Source: Ridgeia piscesae (Eukaryota; Annelida; Polychaeta; Sabellida; Siboglinidae). Taken from it: 64,000 nt of DNA. The first letter of the stretch is position 1; the number at the start of each line of letters is the position of its first letter. A program made the position numbers and the translations under genes. The notes beneath the pieces were generated by a model. That model made no database searches. It was not told the origin of the DNA and saw only the letters and a program-made list of their open reading frames with translations. This document shows, in pieces, positions 23,758 through 34,990 of the stretch. The DNA is taken from positions 68,501 to 132,500 of the forward strand of contig JAODUO010000541.1 of the NCBI GenBank assembly GCA_025642075.2, given 5' to 3'.

Positions 23758-23885
23758 CTATAACTTTAAAATCAAAGCTGCATTTATCTGCTTGGCCCCC
23801 TGTGTCAGTAGCTATGTACTCCACGACAGTTGTACGATGGCTGAATTGGTCTCCTGATTTTTTCACTGGTCGTGTTTGTTGAATA
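23758..23885 (-). CDS. Exon 6: second half of HYR domain 1
   Basis: Residues about 195-237. Acceptor CATTTTGTAG in phase 2, donor ATAG|GTTTGT in phase 1. The peptide includes SGDQFSHRTTVVEYIATD, TGGQADKCSFDFKVI, matching the HYR C-terminal pattern (G-x-h-x-V-x-Y-x-A-x-D-x-x-G-x-x-x-x-C-x-F-x-h-x-V). The exon is too short to stand out as an ORF, and its support comes from the domain pattern together with both splice sites. Confidence 0.85.
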
Positions 23886-24309
23886 CTACAAAATGTAAAA
23901 GAAACAAACGGTAAATCAGTTACTCAGAACACAAAATCTAATGAGGTTGTAAAACATAACTTAACAATCGCACACATGATGAATGCTACAGAATAAAATG
24001 GAATCAGTATCATAGATTAGGTTGCTTGGAATGTGAAGTCTACTCTCATGTGATTACTGTAACAGTATTAATGTTATTTGACAATTTACATAAGAGCATA
24101 TTAGTGGACATGAATCTCTGTTCAGATCTGATTTTTTTTAATTGGAACACAATGAATTTTGTCACATGTGCAAGTGCTTTCTGGTGTTTAGCTAACGATT
24201 CTATTTTGTAATTATAAATACTTGGTAAAGATTACTATCATGACTTACATATCAACCATTCTGTCAGCAGATGTTATTTTTTGCAAGATGACTTATTTAT
24301 TACAAATAC

Positions 24310-24436
24310 CTGGCAATGTCTTTGTCATCTGTAGCAGTGGCTTCCTCCCAAGTGACAACTGCTGTACATTTGCCTTCAGGTGCATAGATTGGTGTCTCTG
24401 CTGGATAGCATGTGATATTTGGTTGTTCATCACCCC
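24310..24436 (-). CDS. Exon 5: first half of HYR domain 1
   Basis: Residues about 153-195. Acceptor TTCTGTAG (phase 1) and donor CCAG|GTATTT (phase 2). The peptide runs GDEQPNITCYPAETPIYAPE, then CTAVVTWEEATATDD, which is the hallmark start of a HYR (hyalin repeat) domain: P-x-I-x-C-P followed by a V-x-W strand and T/D-rich turn. The second half is in the next exon 425 bases downstream, and the split codon rejoins cleanly. Confidence 0.85.
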
Positions 24437-26880
24437 CTACAGAACATAAATGAAACTATTTTCAGTGGCTCTGAGTGTGATGCTGTCTCTTCAAGGGTTT
24501 ACGGAGACACGATCCTGTGTCTTATGTGCACAGAAAATTACCAGGATGCATGCAAAATAAGCACTGCCCTGAGATGCACTTACATTAGAAACATCAAACA
24601 AATGTGATGGATATGAATGTGTATCAACAGTTAAAATAGTATGGACAGGCAGTCACTGTTATGTAAAAATTGTTGGTTTCGTTTGGTCTCATCTATCGGC
24701 TCTGTCCCATAATAAATTATCATTTACAAAGCACACTGCACCCTACCATAACACTCTAGACAGACCTATTCATATTAATCAGTTATGTACACGATCACCT
24801 GCAACTACATAAACATTCGTTAGACCAGTGCTCATTTGCCAATGAGTAAGAAATTGGGATGCTAACACAGAATCTGTACAGAATGCTAGCAATGTACAGA
24901 CATTTCAAAGAGTCTGTTTAAAGTTTCTCAAGATGGATTTATATAATTCTGTACATTTTCTAACTGATATGCCTGAATAACTGTTTGTTTCTTTGAAACA
25001 GTAAATTACATTTTTTTTTATTTACTATTGTTATTGACTTCTGTCTTTATCTAGAAATCGTAAATTGAGTCATGACATTGTTTTAATTCTAAAAAGCTGT
25101 GGCATTTCTAAATGTGGATGTGAGTATTGTGAGATGGCACATTGTTGAAAAATACAATGTCACAGTAGCTTTACTACTACTACCCCCCTACTACCATAGT
25201 ACAACCTGCATGCTTGTTGTGTACATGACTCATATAGTTGTTTTTCTTGCTTCATTTAAAAAGAGAACAACATCATTGCCTGTGTTGGAGTGGGAATATT
25301 TGGATGGAATGTTTTTTTGTCAGCCTACCTTCTAGCTATAGCAACAATTACATTTCAAAATAACTATTTATTCTTAGCTTGTCATATTATCTTTATAATG
25401 GAAATAATCAAGTTGCTGTTTGTATTATATAGAATGATGTATAATATATTTAGGATGGGATATTTTAGCTGGAAAGAATTATCCAATGATTGTTGGTGGA
25501 TATACTCCAGTATTGAATATACAACAGTAATCCAAAGACAATCGCACTGGCAACAGCTGGCGGCATATCTTTGACTTTAGGTGATCACGTGTTTTCGCAA
25601 GAACGGCGTGTGTAAACAATAACAACATATACGTGGTTCTGCATAGCAGTGTAAAGACTCCAAATAGTGGTTGAATTGGATGATGGTAATATTCAATTGT
25701 AGATGTACTTGGCATGTTGCACTGTCATAGCGGTGTATTAATTTAACAAGAAATAGCTAACAATTGACATACAAACTAGAATACTCATGGCTTACGACAT
25801 AGTCATAGCCGTGGCCAGGCTTCATCACAGTGCCAGTGCTGGCCAACACTAGCTGTCACAAGTACCGAGTACTGTCGGTGCCAGCACGTATATGACCTGA
25901 ATCATTAACAGTCTACCACTGACAACAAACTCTCTGGTATGGTTTGAATTTGATTTTGCTGGATCAAGTTAGTGAACTATTTAATTTCTACAAAACAATT
26001 CATATTATTATGAAAGTGAATGTCATGAACACCACTTTGGCAGTATTGCCCATCCAAGTACTGTAGTATATTATAAGCTCTTAGTGCAAGGGAGCATCCA
26101 AAATTGCATGCAACAAACATGTCAAACACAGGGTTTGTAATATAAAGTGTAATATTTTACAATCTACAGAATGTTATTATAATTTACAATCTACAGAATC
26201 TTGCTGATGTGCATTATATGAGTCATAGCTATGCCTACGTTATGTAAAAACTAGTAGTAATTAGCGGTAAAAAAACCTTTCAACTAACAATTTATTCTAA
26301 TTATTCTTGTGGATTCACAATTCGTGATATTGACAGGATACTCATGTGACGTGTTTAATTCGAAGTAATTATTTGATGTTGCTAGATGATGTTGCACTTT
26401 GCAACCCATGAATGAGAACAAGAAACAGTAGATGGGGGTCTAAAGGCGACCACAGAGAAGATACATATGATAGTCTGCAAGAGGCTGATGTTCCATCAAT
26501 CTTGGTAATTTGAAATGCAAGAATAAACCACTATTTATAACCAAATGTTTTTATACACACTTAAATAAATACATTTATTTTCATACACATTTTAATAACA
26601 TCTCAAACATGGAAAATTAAGATGAATCCTGCATTTGTACATTAAACCCACACTTTATATCACAAACATATTACATTTTAAAGTATTTTGCTCCTGATGA
26701 TTACACAAAAATTTGTTGATACAATAAATTATTTATTCTTGAAGACAGCTAAGAAAACTTGTTATTTTTACAGGAGATCAAACTAGTGTACTAGAATCAT
26801 TAGTTCTCCAAGTTTACATGGCATACTGGATATATTTTGTCCAGGGCCCCAGACACGATTCTACAGCCACATGATATGTT
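24437..26880. other. Intron sequence, nothing recognised
   Basis: Upstream of exon 5. Only short ORFs without family resemblance on either strand, and no tandem or inverted repeat obvious by eye. Confidence 0.45.
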
Positions 26881-26885
26881 GCATA

Positions 26886-28574
26886 TCAACAGTTTGTGCA
26901 GTAATTGTCCATCAAGTGATCCCCAGTTGAGTCATATCTTGCAGATCTTGAGAGATTCCCCAGTGCCAATGCAATGTACAATTTTTCCTTGTCTGTTGGC
27001 TTGGCTAATAAGATGCCAGTGTAGAATGCAAGTTCCTCAACATTCAACAGTGATGGTGTGATAGATGCTAGTGTCTGACAGATGTGATATGGGTCTTTGG
27101 GCAACAACTCTCGAATCAGTGCGACAGGTTCTGTGTCAAACATTCTTTGATGAACTATGTCCACTCATATGTCGGTGAGACAGCTCTATGTCTTCACTGT
27201 CCTCACTGTGAGATATTGCATACAAGCATCATGACTTCTTATTGTATATCCACTTGTACCTACAATGCAGATACATTATCTATATTAATATGGCTCTGGC
27301 ACGATTTACATGTGAAATTTATTTTGTCTACAAGACAGGCATTATACATCTAGTGTTAAGATCTTCTCAGATTCGGAAGCTCTGAACATCAACGTCCAAC
27401 ATCAAACTTATCTATCCACCCCTTTCAGATGAAAGTTTGCAAACATGGATATGACCATGACGATAGTCTGTCTCTGAACATGACATAGGAAGATGTGGGG
27501 AACACTGTAGACTGTAGAATAGTTTCACAGCAATATTAAACATTTCATCAGCTGTTGGCATTCTCCCAAAATGTTGACAATTCACACCCTCATGAGGCTC
27601 ACCCAAAAAATATATTCAGGATCTCAAAGCTAAAATTGCACCTAAAAATATTGGTGGTTAATCCAATCTCCAGCTTTCAACCAAACTGAAAATACACCAG
27701 AAATATACCCCCCTTCCATAAGTATTGGTGGTCATCCTATCTCCACCACCAATATTGAGGACCTCAGCCTGTACTGCTCAGTAGCCACCATAAGTGTAAT
27801 ATTGGACAGTGACATTCTGAGATGATCCCTTACTCTACTTTTTATGATTTGTCAAATCTATGAAGAAATACATTATTTCTTTAGCACCATTATAGTGGTA
27901 GCGTTTCGTTGACTGTGTGTATTGTTGTAGTCAGTAGCAGTTAGCAGCTGAAAGCTTCAACAACAATATGTTGTTACACAGACTGTACCACTTTACTTTA
28001 AGTTTAAATTCACATGCCTGTGTCTCATGTCATCATAAATAATCTGACTATTTGCTTCAAATAATACTATTATCTTACACTGGTGAGGAGCCTGAGCTAG
28101 TTTCTGTACATATAGTGATAACTAAAATACATAATCTATATGTTGACAGTCGGAATGTTTATTGACTGTGAGATTGATCAACCCTGTCATTTCCATACTG
28201 CTAGCTGACAGCAAAGAAGTCACAGGTATGAGCCAAGCCCAAGACTTAAGGAGGATTCTGGGCAATAATGTGCCATTGTCACGATTAAAAGTATAAAAAT
28301 ATATGATGGGTATACCGTCACATGCATTATAATAAAAAATTGTGAGAATGGTTGAGAAATAGGAGATTACTAACCTGTCCAAATGGCAAAAACACTTCTT
28401 TCTGCCTTGGACTTGGTTGGCGAATGCTGGATCACTTCTAAGACCATATCCAAAACAGACTCTAAAGACAGCAATTTCCTTCGTTTCGTTCCACAAGCCC
28501 ATAACCTTTCGAATACGGCTTCGTGCATTGATACTGTCTCTATTTTTCTGCTCTCGGATTTTTTCTTTCCACAT
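26886..28574 (-). pseudogene. Unrecognised ORF cluster, possibly a decayed multi-exon gene
   Basis: Three minus-strand open pieces are worth keeping. 28574-28376 opens MWKEKIREQKNRDS, then NARSRIRKVMGLW and GRKKCFCHLD, ending GGACAG|GTTAGT like a donor. 27606-27412 has HEGVNCQHFGRMPTADEM. 27164-26886 has ELLPKDPYHICQTLAS and KLYIALALGNLSRS. They are on the same strand in an order compatible with exons, but no clean acceptors or known domains are seen. They could be remnants of one transposon gene or chance ORFs. Confidence 0.3.
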
Positions 28575-28909
28575 CCCTCATAAATAAAACAGGCAAAATA
28601 TAACTTTCAAAAGGAAAGTTGTGTACAGTTTACATACAAGTTATATTTTGCCGGTTTTACCTAATGGCTGGGTGAAAGCCTCTTCTTGCTATTATGCAAG
28701 AGTTCAGCTAGTCTTTTCTGGATGTCACATCACCTCATATGTGTGATTCAAATTTCAGGCATATACAGTTGAAACAATTCTGTTTTGTTTTCTGTTAATT
28801 TCATCAAAAAGAAATAAAACATAGGCACAAATGAACTAGCATGTCACATGGTATGTTTGCATTTTCATGAAATTAGTCTGAAACATGAGGAGCCAAAAAA
28901 TTGAGGTGA

Positions 28910-30005
28910 TTATGTAGTTTTACGTGGATGGATCTGGGCTGTATATTGCATGCATGGGTTTAGGTTAAGTGGGTGGATCTGGGTGGCACATTGCATGGGT
29001 TTAGGCTAAGTTGGTAGATCTGGGTGGCACATTGCATGGGTTTAGGCTAAATTGATGGATCTGGGTGGCACATTGCATGGGTTTAGGTTAAATTGATGGA
29101 TCTGGGTGGCACTTTGCATGGGGTTAGGTTAAGTTGATGGATCTGGGTGGCACATTGTATGGGATTAGGTTAAGTTGATGGATCTGGGTGGCACATTACA
29201 TGGGTTTAGGTTAAATTGTGGATCTGGGTGGCACATTGCATGGGTTTAGGTTAAGTTGATGGATCTGGGTGGCACATTCCATGGGTTTAGGTTAAATTGA
29301 TGGATCTGGGTGGCACATTCCATGGGTTTAGGTTAAATTGATGGATCTGGGTGGCACATTACATGGGTTTAGGTTAAGTTGATGGATCTGGGTGGCACTT
29401 TGCATGGGGTTAGGTTAAGTTGATGGATCTGGGTGGCACTTTGCATGGGATTAGGTTAAGTTGATGGATCTGGGTGGCTCATTCCATGGGTTTAGGTTAA
29501 ATTGTGGATCTGGGTGGCACATTGTATGGGTTTAGGTTAAGTTGATGGATCTGGGTGGCACATTGCATGGGTTTAGGTTAAATTGATGGATCTGGGTGGC
29601 ACATTCCATGGGTTTAGGTTAAATTGATCGATCTGTGTGGCACATTGTATGGGTTTAGGTTAAATTGATGGATCTGGGTGGCACATTGTATGGGTTTAGG
29701 TTAAGTTGATGGATCTGGGTGGCACATTGCATGGGTTTCGGTTAAATTGATGGATCTGGGTGGCATATTGCATGGGTTTAGGTTAAATTGATGGATCTGG
29801 GTGGCACATTGTATGGGTTTAGGTTAAGTTGATGGATCTGGGTGGCACATTGCATGGGTTTAGGTTAAATTGATGGATCTGGGTGGCACATTGTATGGGT
29901 TTAGGTTAAGTTGATGGATCTGGGTGGCACATTGCATGGGTTTAGGTTAAATTGATGGATCAGGGTGGCACATTGCATGGGTTTAGGTTAAATTGATGGA
30001 TCTGT
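28910..30005. repeat. 41-bp minisatellite
   Basis: About 26-27 tandem copies of a unit built from TTGATGGATCTGGGTGGCAC followed by ATTGCATGGGTTTAGGTTAAA, with substitutions concentrated at a few positions (for example GCATG/GTATG/CCATG and AAA/AAG). Some copies lack one or two bases. Confidence 0.97.
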
Positions 30006-30775
30006 TTATATTGGGATATTTAGAACAATGTTGATAAAGGTATAGGAGTGGGAGAGCAACACTTTAAATGGCGCAGCAGATGGACACTGGTCAAGGGCTT
30101 TGTTCCAGAGAGTGTTCATTGCACTGGATAAAAGCAGCATTATAATATTGTAGAATGCCGCCACAGGGGTGGCACAGAAAGAACTGGACAGGGCTGAGAC
30201 AATTCACCAGAACACAGATGATAATATGAGCCAACAGCGTTGGCCAGGTTGGCTTCTGAACTCCCTGTCTAGATGGCAGCACCAAATCCAGGACCTTAGA
30301 CAGTGGGGCAGGTATGGTCGCCCCTTCTTTGCCAGCAGTGGATAGTGTGGTGGAGGCAGTAGCTTTCCAACCCATGGCAGGTATCATGGAAGCCACATGT
30401 AACTTACTAGGGTCGACACAGACTGGCTGTCCAGCATAATAACTACCAGCTAATGCCATTTAAATATAGAGTCATGTCACAATGAAAGTTTGTTATAAAG
30501 TATGGGTGGGTGAGTTTGTTGATTTGTATTTCCTCCTGCCAGAAGCTGCCTTAGCCCATGACATTAACAGTGCATCTTGGAGGGACAATGGGGACTCAGT
30601 CATTCTACATGTGGTCTTTCAGGCATTTGACATTTTCTCATCTGTATACGTTAAAGCCAGGTAATATGATGGATGCCTGTAAGCTTTTACAGTATTACCA
30701 TGTGATCAGGAACTAGCAGGAGAGGGGAGAGAATTGGCAAGGGTACAATGAATCATTTCACATGTTGCAGTTAAT

Positions 30776-31092
30776 AGAGCGCAGTGGCTCAGGGGTAGAG
30801 CTTTGGACTCTTGTCTAAGAGATCCCAGGTTCGAATCCTGTGCTGCATTGTTAAAAGTTGGGGCAAGTTTTTTTCACTCTACATTGCTCTAGTTCACTCA
30901 GCTGCATGAGTATCTGGCTATAGACAAGGGTGGATATATGTATGAGCAGCCTTCGCGCATTAATTGTAGCATATGGCTGGATGCTTCCCAGAAACATTTA
31001 GACGGTGTTTGCTTGAACAGGTCTGTCGGTAAGTAAAGTGTGAAGCACTGAGCAATCCTGAGGACTGGATGCTGCACTGTATAAGAACTTGC
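30776..31092 (+). mobile_element. tRNA-derived SINE inserted in the DIRS-like element
   Basis: The head has a pol III A box (TGGCTCAGGGGTAGAGC) and B box (GGTTCGAATCC) at tRNA spacing, but the acceptor stem does not pair, so it is not a functional tRNA. The body (CACTCTACATTGCTCTAG, CAGCTGCATGAG) and a TGCACTGTATAAGAACTT tail resemble invertebrate SINEs. Confidence 0.78.
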
Positions 31093-31107
31093 CTTTTTTA
31101 GAGAGAC

Positions 31108-31356
31108 ATGGGAATGAGATCAGATGCATTCTCAGCTATCGCTATCAGCTCTGGAGCCAACACCCCAAATGAAACCTCCCTTTCTGAACAAGGGTCCTGG
31201 GCCACAAGCAAAAGTCTCTGCAACACTTACAACATGGCTGGTCAGTGTCTTTACAATAGCTGTAAGTACAGACATCAGTGCAAGTGGTGCGGGGAGGCAT
31301 TCAGTGATCAGGTGTCTTTCACGGAAATGGGGAACGATCACAAATCAATGGTGTAG
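31108..31356 (+). pseudogene. DIRS-like Gag zinc-knuckle piece
   Basis: SLCNTYNMAGQCLYNSC then KYRHQCKWCGEAF: a C-x(n)-C-x4-C-x4-H-x-C-x2-C cluster typical of DIRS/Ngaro ORF1 C-termini. It begins just after the SINE insertion. Confidence 0.65.
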
Positions 31357-31619
31357 GTTCAAGCAATGAACAAGTCGTTCCTTCACCATGGTTACCTACA
31401 GTGCTAATATATATGTTACAGGGATATGATGATGTGAAGAATAAATATCTAGTTAACGGTTTCACTGTAGAGTACAAAGGATGTTTAGGGATTCCAGTAC
31501 AGAAAGAGAGTAGTGAAATCGGCATTTGAGTTCCTCCATGTGATAGATGAAAAGTTACAGAATGTCCAGCCATTACAACGGATATTGGGCCACTTTGATG
31601 TGCCACCAGCTGAGCCTGC

Positions 31620-32546
31620 TTATACTGGGTGTCACCACTCGGGTGGTACCCAAGGCAATGCCAGAGGAGTTTTGTACGATCAATAAAGTATCATACCCAG
31701 AAAGGTCATCACTGCATGATAAAATACCACCAGAATTAACCACAGTGCAGTATGCAACAATTCAGCATGCCATGTCATTTGTCAAACGTAGATATCAAGT
31801 AAACTTTTATAATCATTCCAGTGGCTCTGAAAGACACGCTTGCAGCCTCTTCAAGACTTCAAGAATTTACTGCTAAAAAAGTGATGTTTCACTATCCTGC
31901 AGTTGTAACATGCTAAAGTAATAAGTTAATCAAATAAATATGACAAATAGATATATAAAATTAATTGTACATTAAGTCTATATTAAAACGATGAATAAAT
32001 GAATAAAATAAATATAATAAATAGATAAATTATTTGTACATTAAATTTCATGGTCATGCAATGTAAAGGATACGACACTGTGAGCTAGAAATGATAAGTT
32101 AATAAAATATTGGAATAAATAGGTCAATATAATTATTAGTACATTAAATAAAAAGCAGGCAGTTCATGATTAACACTAAAACAATCTACTAAAATGTCAA
32201 TGACTGAATGTCTGGGATGGCGGCTCTCTGGAACACTTCTGCAGTAGATAAGGTGAGGCTTCTGTTGAAGGGACAAGTATTACACGGATGCTGTCCTGCC
32301 CATGGGTTGTGCTAATTCATGTTCTATCTTTAAATCATTTAGCACACATTGGAGTGGATGGCGGAGAATAGGCTGGAATTGACAAATGGAATACCTGTTT
32401 TAGACAATTTCCTGGTGTTAGCTGAATCAAGGGAGAAGTGTGACAGAGATTTGCAGGCATTTATGGATATGCATAGACAATTAAGTGTGTCATTACACCA
32501 GGGAAGACTGCGGGCCCTTGAAGTTGTACAACAATATAGTTTTTAG
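31620..32546 (+). pseudogene. DIRS-like reverse transcriptase pieces
   Basis: Near 31640, VVPKAMPEEFCTINKVSYPE and SSLHDKIPPELTTVQYA; near 32270, YYTDAVLPMGCANSC and IFKSFSTHW; 32349-32546, NGIPVLDNFLVLAES. The usual YLDDFL catalytic box reads VLDNFL here, so the second catalytic Asp is replaced by Asn and the enzyme would be inactive even if framed. Confidence 0.75.
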
Positions 32547-33109
32547 GTATTACACTTGATGCAATATGTTTACGGAGGCCCATTTACTGGAAGACAAGCT
32601 GGTCAAAGGCAGATTACAGTACTGCTACATACTATTCTGGGCAGGCACTAAATAACACTCGGGGAAACCCAGAGCTTGGTGGGGGTGTTAACATTCATGT
32701 GTTGTATAATTCCATAATTTGTTAGGGCATACTCGTAATTTTTAGGCAGGGGATTATCTGCAATTGTTCACAAATGCCTCCAGGTGTTTATGATATGGAG
32801 CTCTGTGTGTGCGCCAGAGTTTTTTTGTTTTGGTCAATGGAACCTGTCCTGATTTGCACTTACCATATGGTATTGAAGTTGTATCCAATTATGGCAGCTA
32901 TGGAAATGTGGGTGAAGGCCTGGAGGGATGTTTTTCACAGATAATGAAGTCTTGCTATCTGTGATCTAAGGATCCAGCAGTCATATTGTTGCTTCGAAAG
33001 TTGATTTGACATGTCTACGCTATGACCTTAACTTTACAGCTAGACATGTACCTGGTCAGGAAAATACTTTATCTAAATAAATTGACAGGCATGCTTCCAT
33101 AGGCCAACA

Positions 33110-33790
33110 AACTAGCAGCAGTGCTACCCCACATCTACCCAGAAGCCGTAGGGGTACCTCAGAGCCACTCCTGCATGCGTCATCATCGTCAGGACCCAGC
33201 TATGAACTTCATAATTTCCAAACTTTTGGCAGGACTTCAGCATTACACATCAGTACCAGATGTATGGTTGCCTATTTATGACGCTGTATATTTTACCTAG
33301 TTAACTGGGGTTCAATTATCACTATATGTCATGCTATCGGCTATGGTGGTCCTACCATTTAAGGCAAATTTAAGGGTTACTTAGGAGAAATTGTGTCGTA
33401 AGTAGGATGGGACAGAAATGTCTACAATTCCATGATATCACAATAACTGGAGAGTCGATACTGGTATCTTTTTGACACTAAGTACAGTGGGAGATAGGGC
33501 CCACAGTCATTGCAGGTTAGTAGTGGAGGTGCACCATGCAGGCACATCCATTCACCCAGCTTAATGAATTTCAGCTGGCTACGGAAACTGTGCAGGCTAT
33601 GCTATTTGCATATAAGTATAGAAATTGATGGGACTCAAATGTTGCAAAGAGAATTTGATTCTTCATATATGGAATTATACCGTGTCTGGGCACTAGAATA
33701 TTCTGGTCTTAGGAGTAAATTGTTAAGGGGTATGTGCTACTACATCTGCAGTTTTAAGAGGTGAGTCCGATGCACAGATTAAAGCAGCTG
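33110..33790 (+). pseudogene. DIRS-like tyrosine recombinase remnant
   Basis: The last part reads YSGLRSKLLRGMCYYI, then after a frame-compatible step GESDAQIKAAG. This parallels the recombinase end Y-S-G-H-S-x-R-x-G-A-A, followed by S-D-A-Q-I-K-x-L-G-R-W. The catalytic His-x-x-Arg is lost (GLRSK). Confidence 0.6.
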
Positions 33791-33830
33791 GTTGATGGGC
33801 ATTGGATGGTTTCACATTAATTTTAATTTG

Positions 33831-34424
33831 ACCTGACCTAGTGGCGGAATGACCCCCACTGATACGGTGTCAATTGCAAAATTTTTGTAGTTGATATAGT
33901 TAGTATTGGTGATTGGTAATATATTCAGGATTTATAGATATTGTTTAGCAATACCACTGGGCTGGCATGCTTACTGTGTTTAAGTGTTTATGTATTGATG
34001 CATATGTGGTCAGTTATATGGTACAGTGTATATCTAAATGAGTAATAAAAAAATTCATTAAGTTTCAACCATCACTTGTCTTGTGTCGCTGCTTTGCATG
34101 CATAGGAGGCAGTATGTGGCAATCAGCACACACAATTATTTTACATTTAATCATAGAATATTCCTTCCACCACATGTATCATACCGACTTTCGAGTTAAT
34201 TTCAATAACAAGTATTCTTACATTCATTGCTTCTACTAATTTATGTAAACTCATGTATGTGTCACCATTAACACAAGATGTCTTTGTTAATATAGTCAGC
34301 ATATTATGAACCATAAAAACACATGAACTTATAACACCTATATTAACATTTCAATGTTAAAGAACTGTCCAGTTAATTTATTAAACAGTTGACCACATTA
34401 AAGAATGAAACATTAAATACTCAC
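33831..34424. other. Intron sequence, nothing recognised
   Basis: Between the DIRS-like element and exon 4. Confidence 0.5.
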
Positions 34425-34553
34425 CACTATTACCCCCACCACCGCCGCCGCCACCACCACCGAGACATTCAGTATAGTAGCAGTAGGCAATAATGACAAC
34501 GGCACAACGTTTATCTCGTTTCAGCTTCATCCTATACTGATCAGTGTCCGTGC
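34425..34553 (-). CDS. Exon 4: short Cys-containing, poly-Gly linker exon
   Basis: Residues about 110-152. A symmetric phase 1-1 exon of 129 bases with acceptor ATTTTAG and strong donor GTG|GTGAGT. Only the phase-1 frame is open; the other two hit stops within the first 30 bases. The peptide has a basic first part (RMKLKRDKR), three Cys (RC, AYC, TEC), then LGGGGGGGGGNSG. The exon sits between the sushi exon and the first HYR exon, both of which have phase-1 edges here. I recognise no domain. It could be a flexible, alternatively spliced linker; the polypyrimidine tract is weak. Confidence 0.62.
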
Positions 34554-34855
34554 CTAAAATTAATCATACATAAACTTTTAATACAATCACCACCACATCT
34601 ATATAATTATCGAACACTACATGTTAAATCAACAAATAATAAGAAGATGACATCTTCAAATGTACTTAAATTTTAATCAAGACTACTTGACTACCGGGTA
34701 TGTTGAGCTATTTCCATACAGTTATGTTCGCAATGACCTGCACTTATATTATATGCCAAATTACACTTCATATGTTCTCATGAAATACATTTAAGTTCTA
34801 ACATGAGACTTCTGCCAGCTGTATTTCCTAACTAATATACATATTTTATATATAC

Positions 34856-34856
<1 letters not shown>

Positions 34857-34900
<44 letters not shown>

Positions 34901-34913
34901 TACATATATATAC

Positions 34914-34965
<52 letters not shown>

Positions 34966-34985
34966 CAAATATATAAATATATATA
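34857..34985. repeat. (TA)n array
   Basis: Imperfect TA repeat with TACATATA variants, directly abutting the 5' side of the RTE-like LINE. Confidence 0.95.
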
Positions 34986-34990
34986 TAGAC

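Larger units (their letters stand above)
30480..33830 (+). mobile_element. Decayed DIRS/Ngaro-like tyrosine-recombinase retrotransposon
   Basis: In order on the plus strand: a Gag-like VGEFVDLYFLLPEA (30.5 kb), a Cys/His knuckle region LCNTYNMAGQCLYNSC, YRHQCKWC (31.2 kb), RT pieces INKVSYPERSSLHDKIPPEL (31.7 kb) and LPMGCANSCSIFKSFST (32.3 kb), VLDNFLVLAES (32.4 kb), and a recombinase-like end GESDAQIKAAG (33.77 kb). Known: this combination marks DIRS/Ngaro elements, which use a tyrosine recombinase. The copy is full of stops and is split by a SINE at 30776-31092. Ends and inverted/split repeats were not found. Confidence 0.78.

Noticed and set aside
25099..25715. Several overlapping ORFs on both strands
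   Set aside because: Short, AT-driven, with no domain, splice phase or repeat match; not compatible with the phase of neighbouring exons.
28910..30005. CRISPR-like array
   Set aside because: The 41-bp units are contiguous with no unique spacers, and the sequence is eukaryotic.
30091..30459. 122-codon minus-strand ORF
   Set aside because: No recognisable domain, and it lies next to the plus-strand DIRS-like element, so it is probably antisense to its 5' part or chance.
30776..30850. Possible tRNA gene
   Set aside because: A and B boxes are present but the acceptor stem does not pair and the sequence continues into a SINE body; likewise for 38622-38700.
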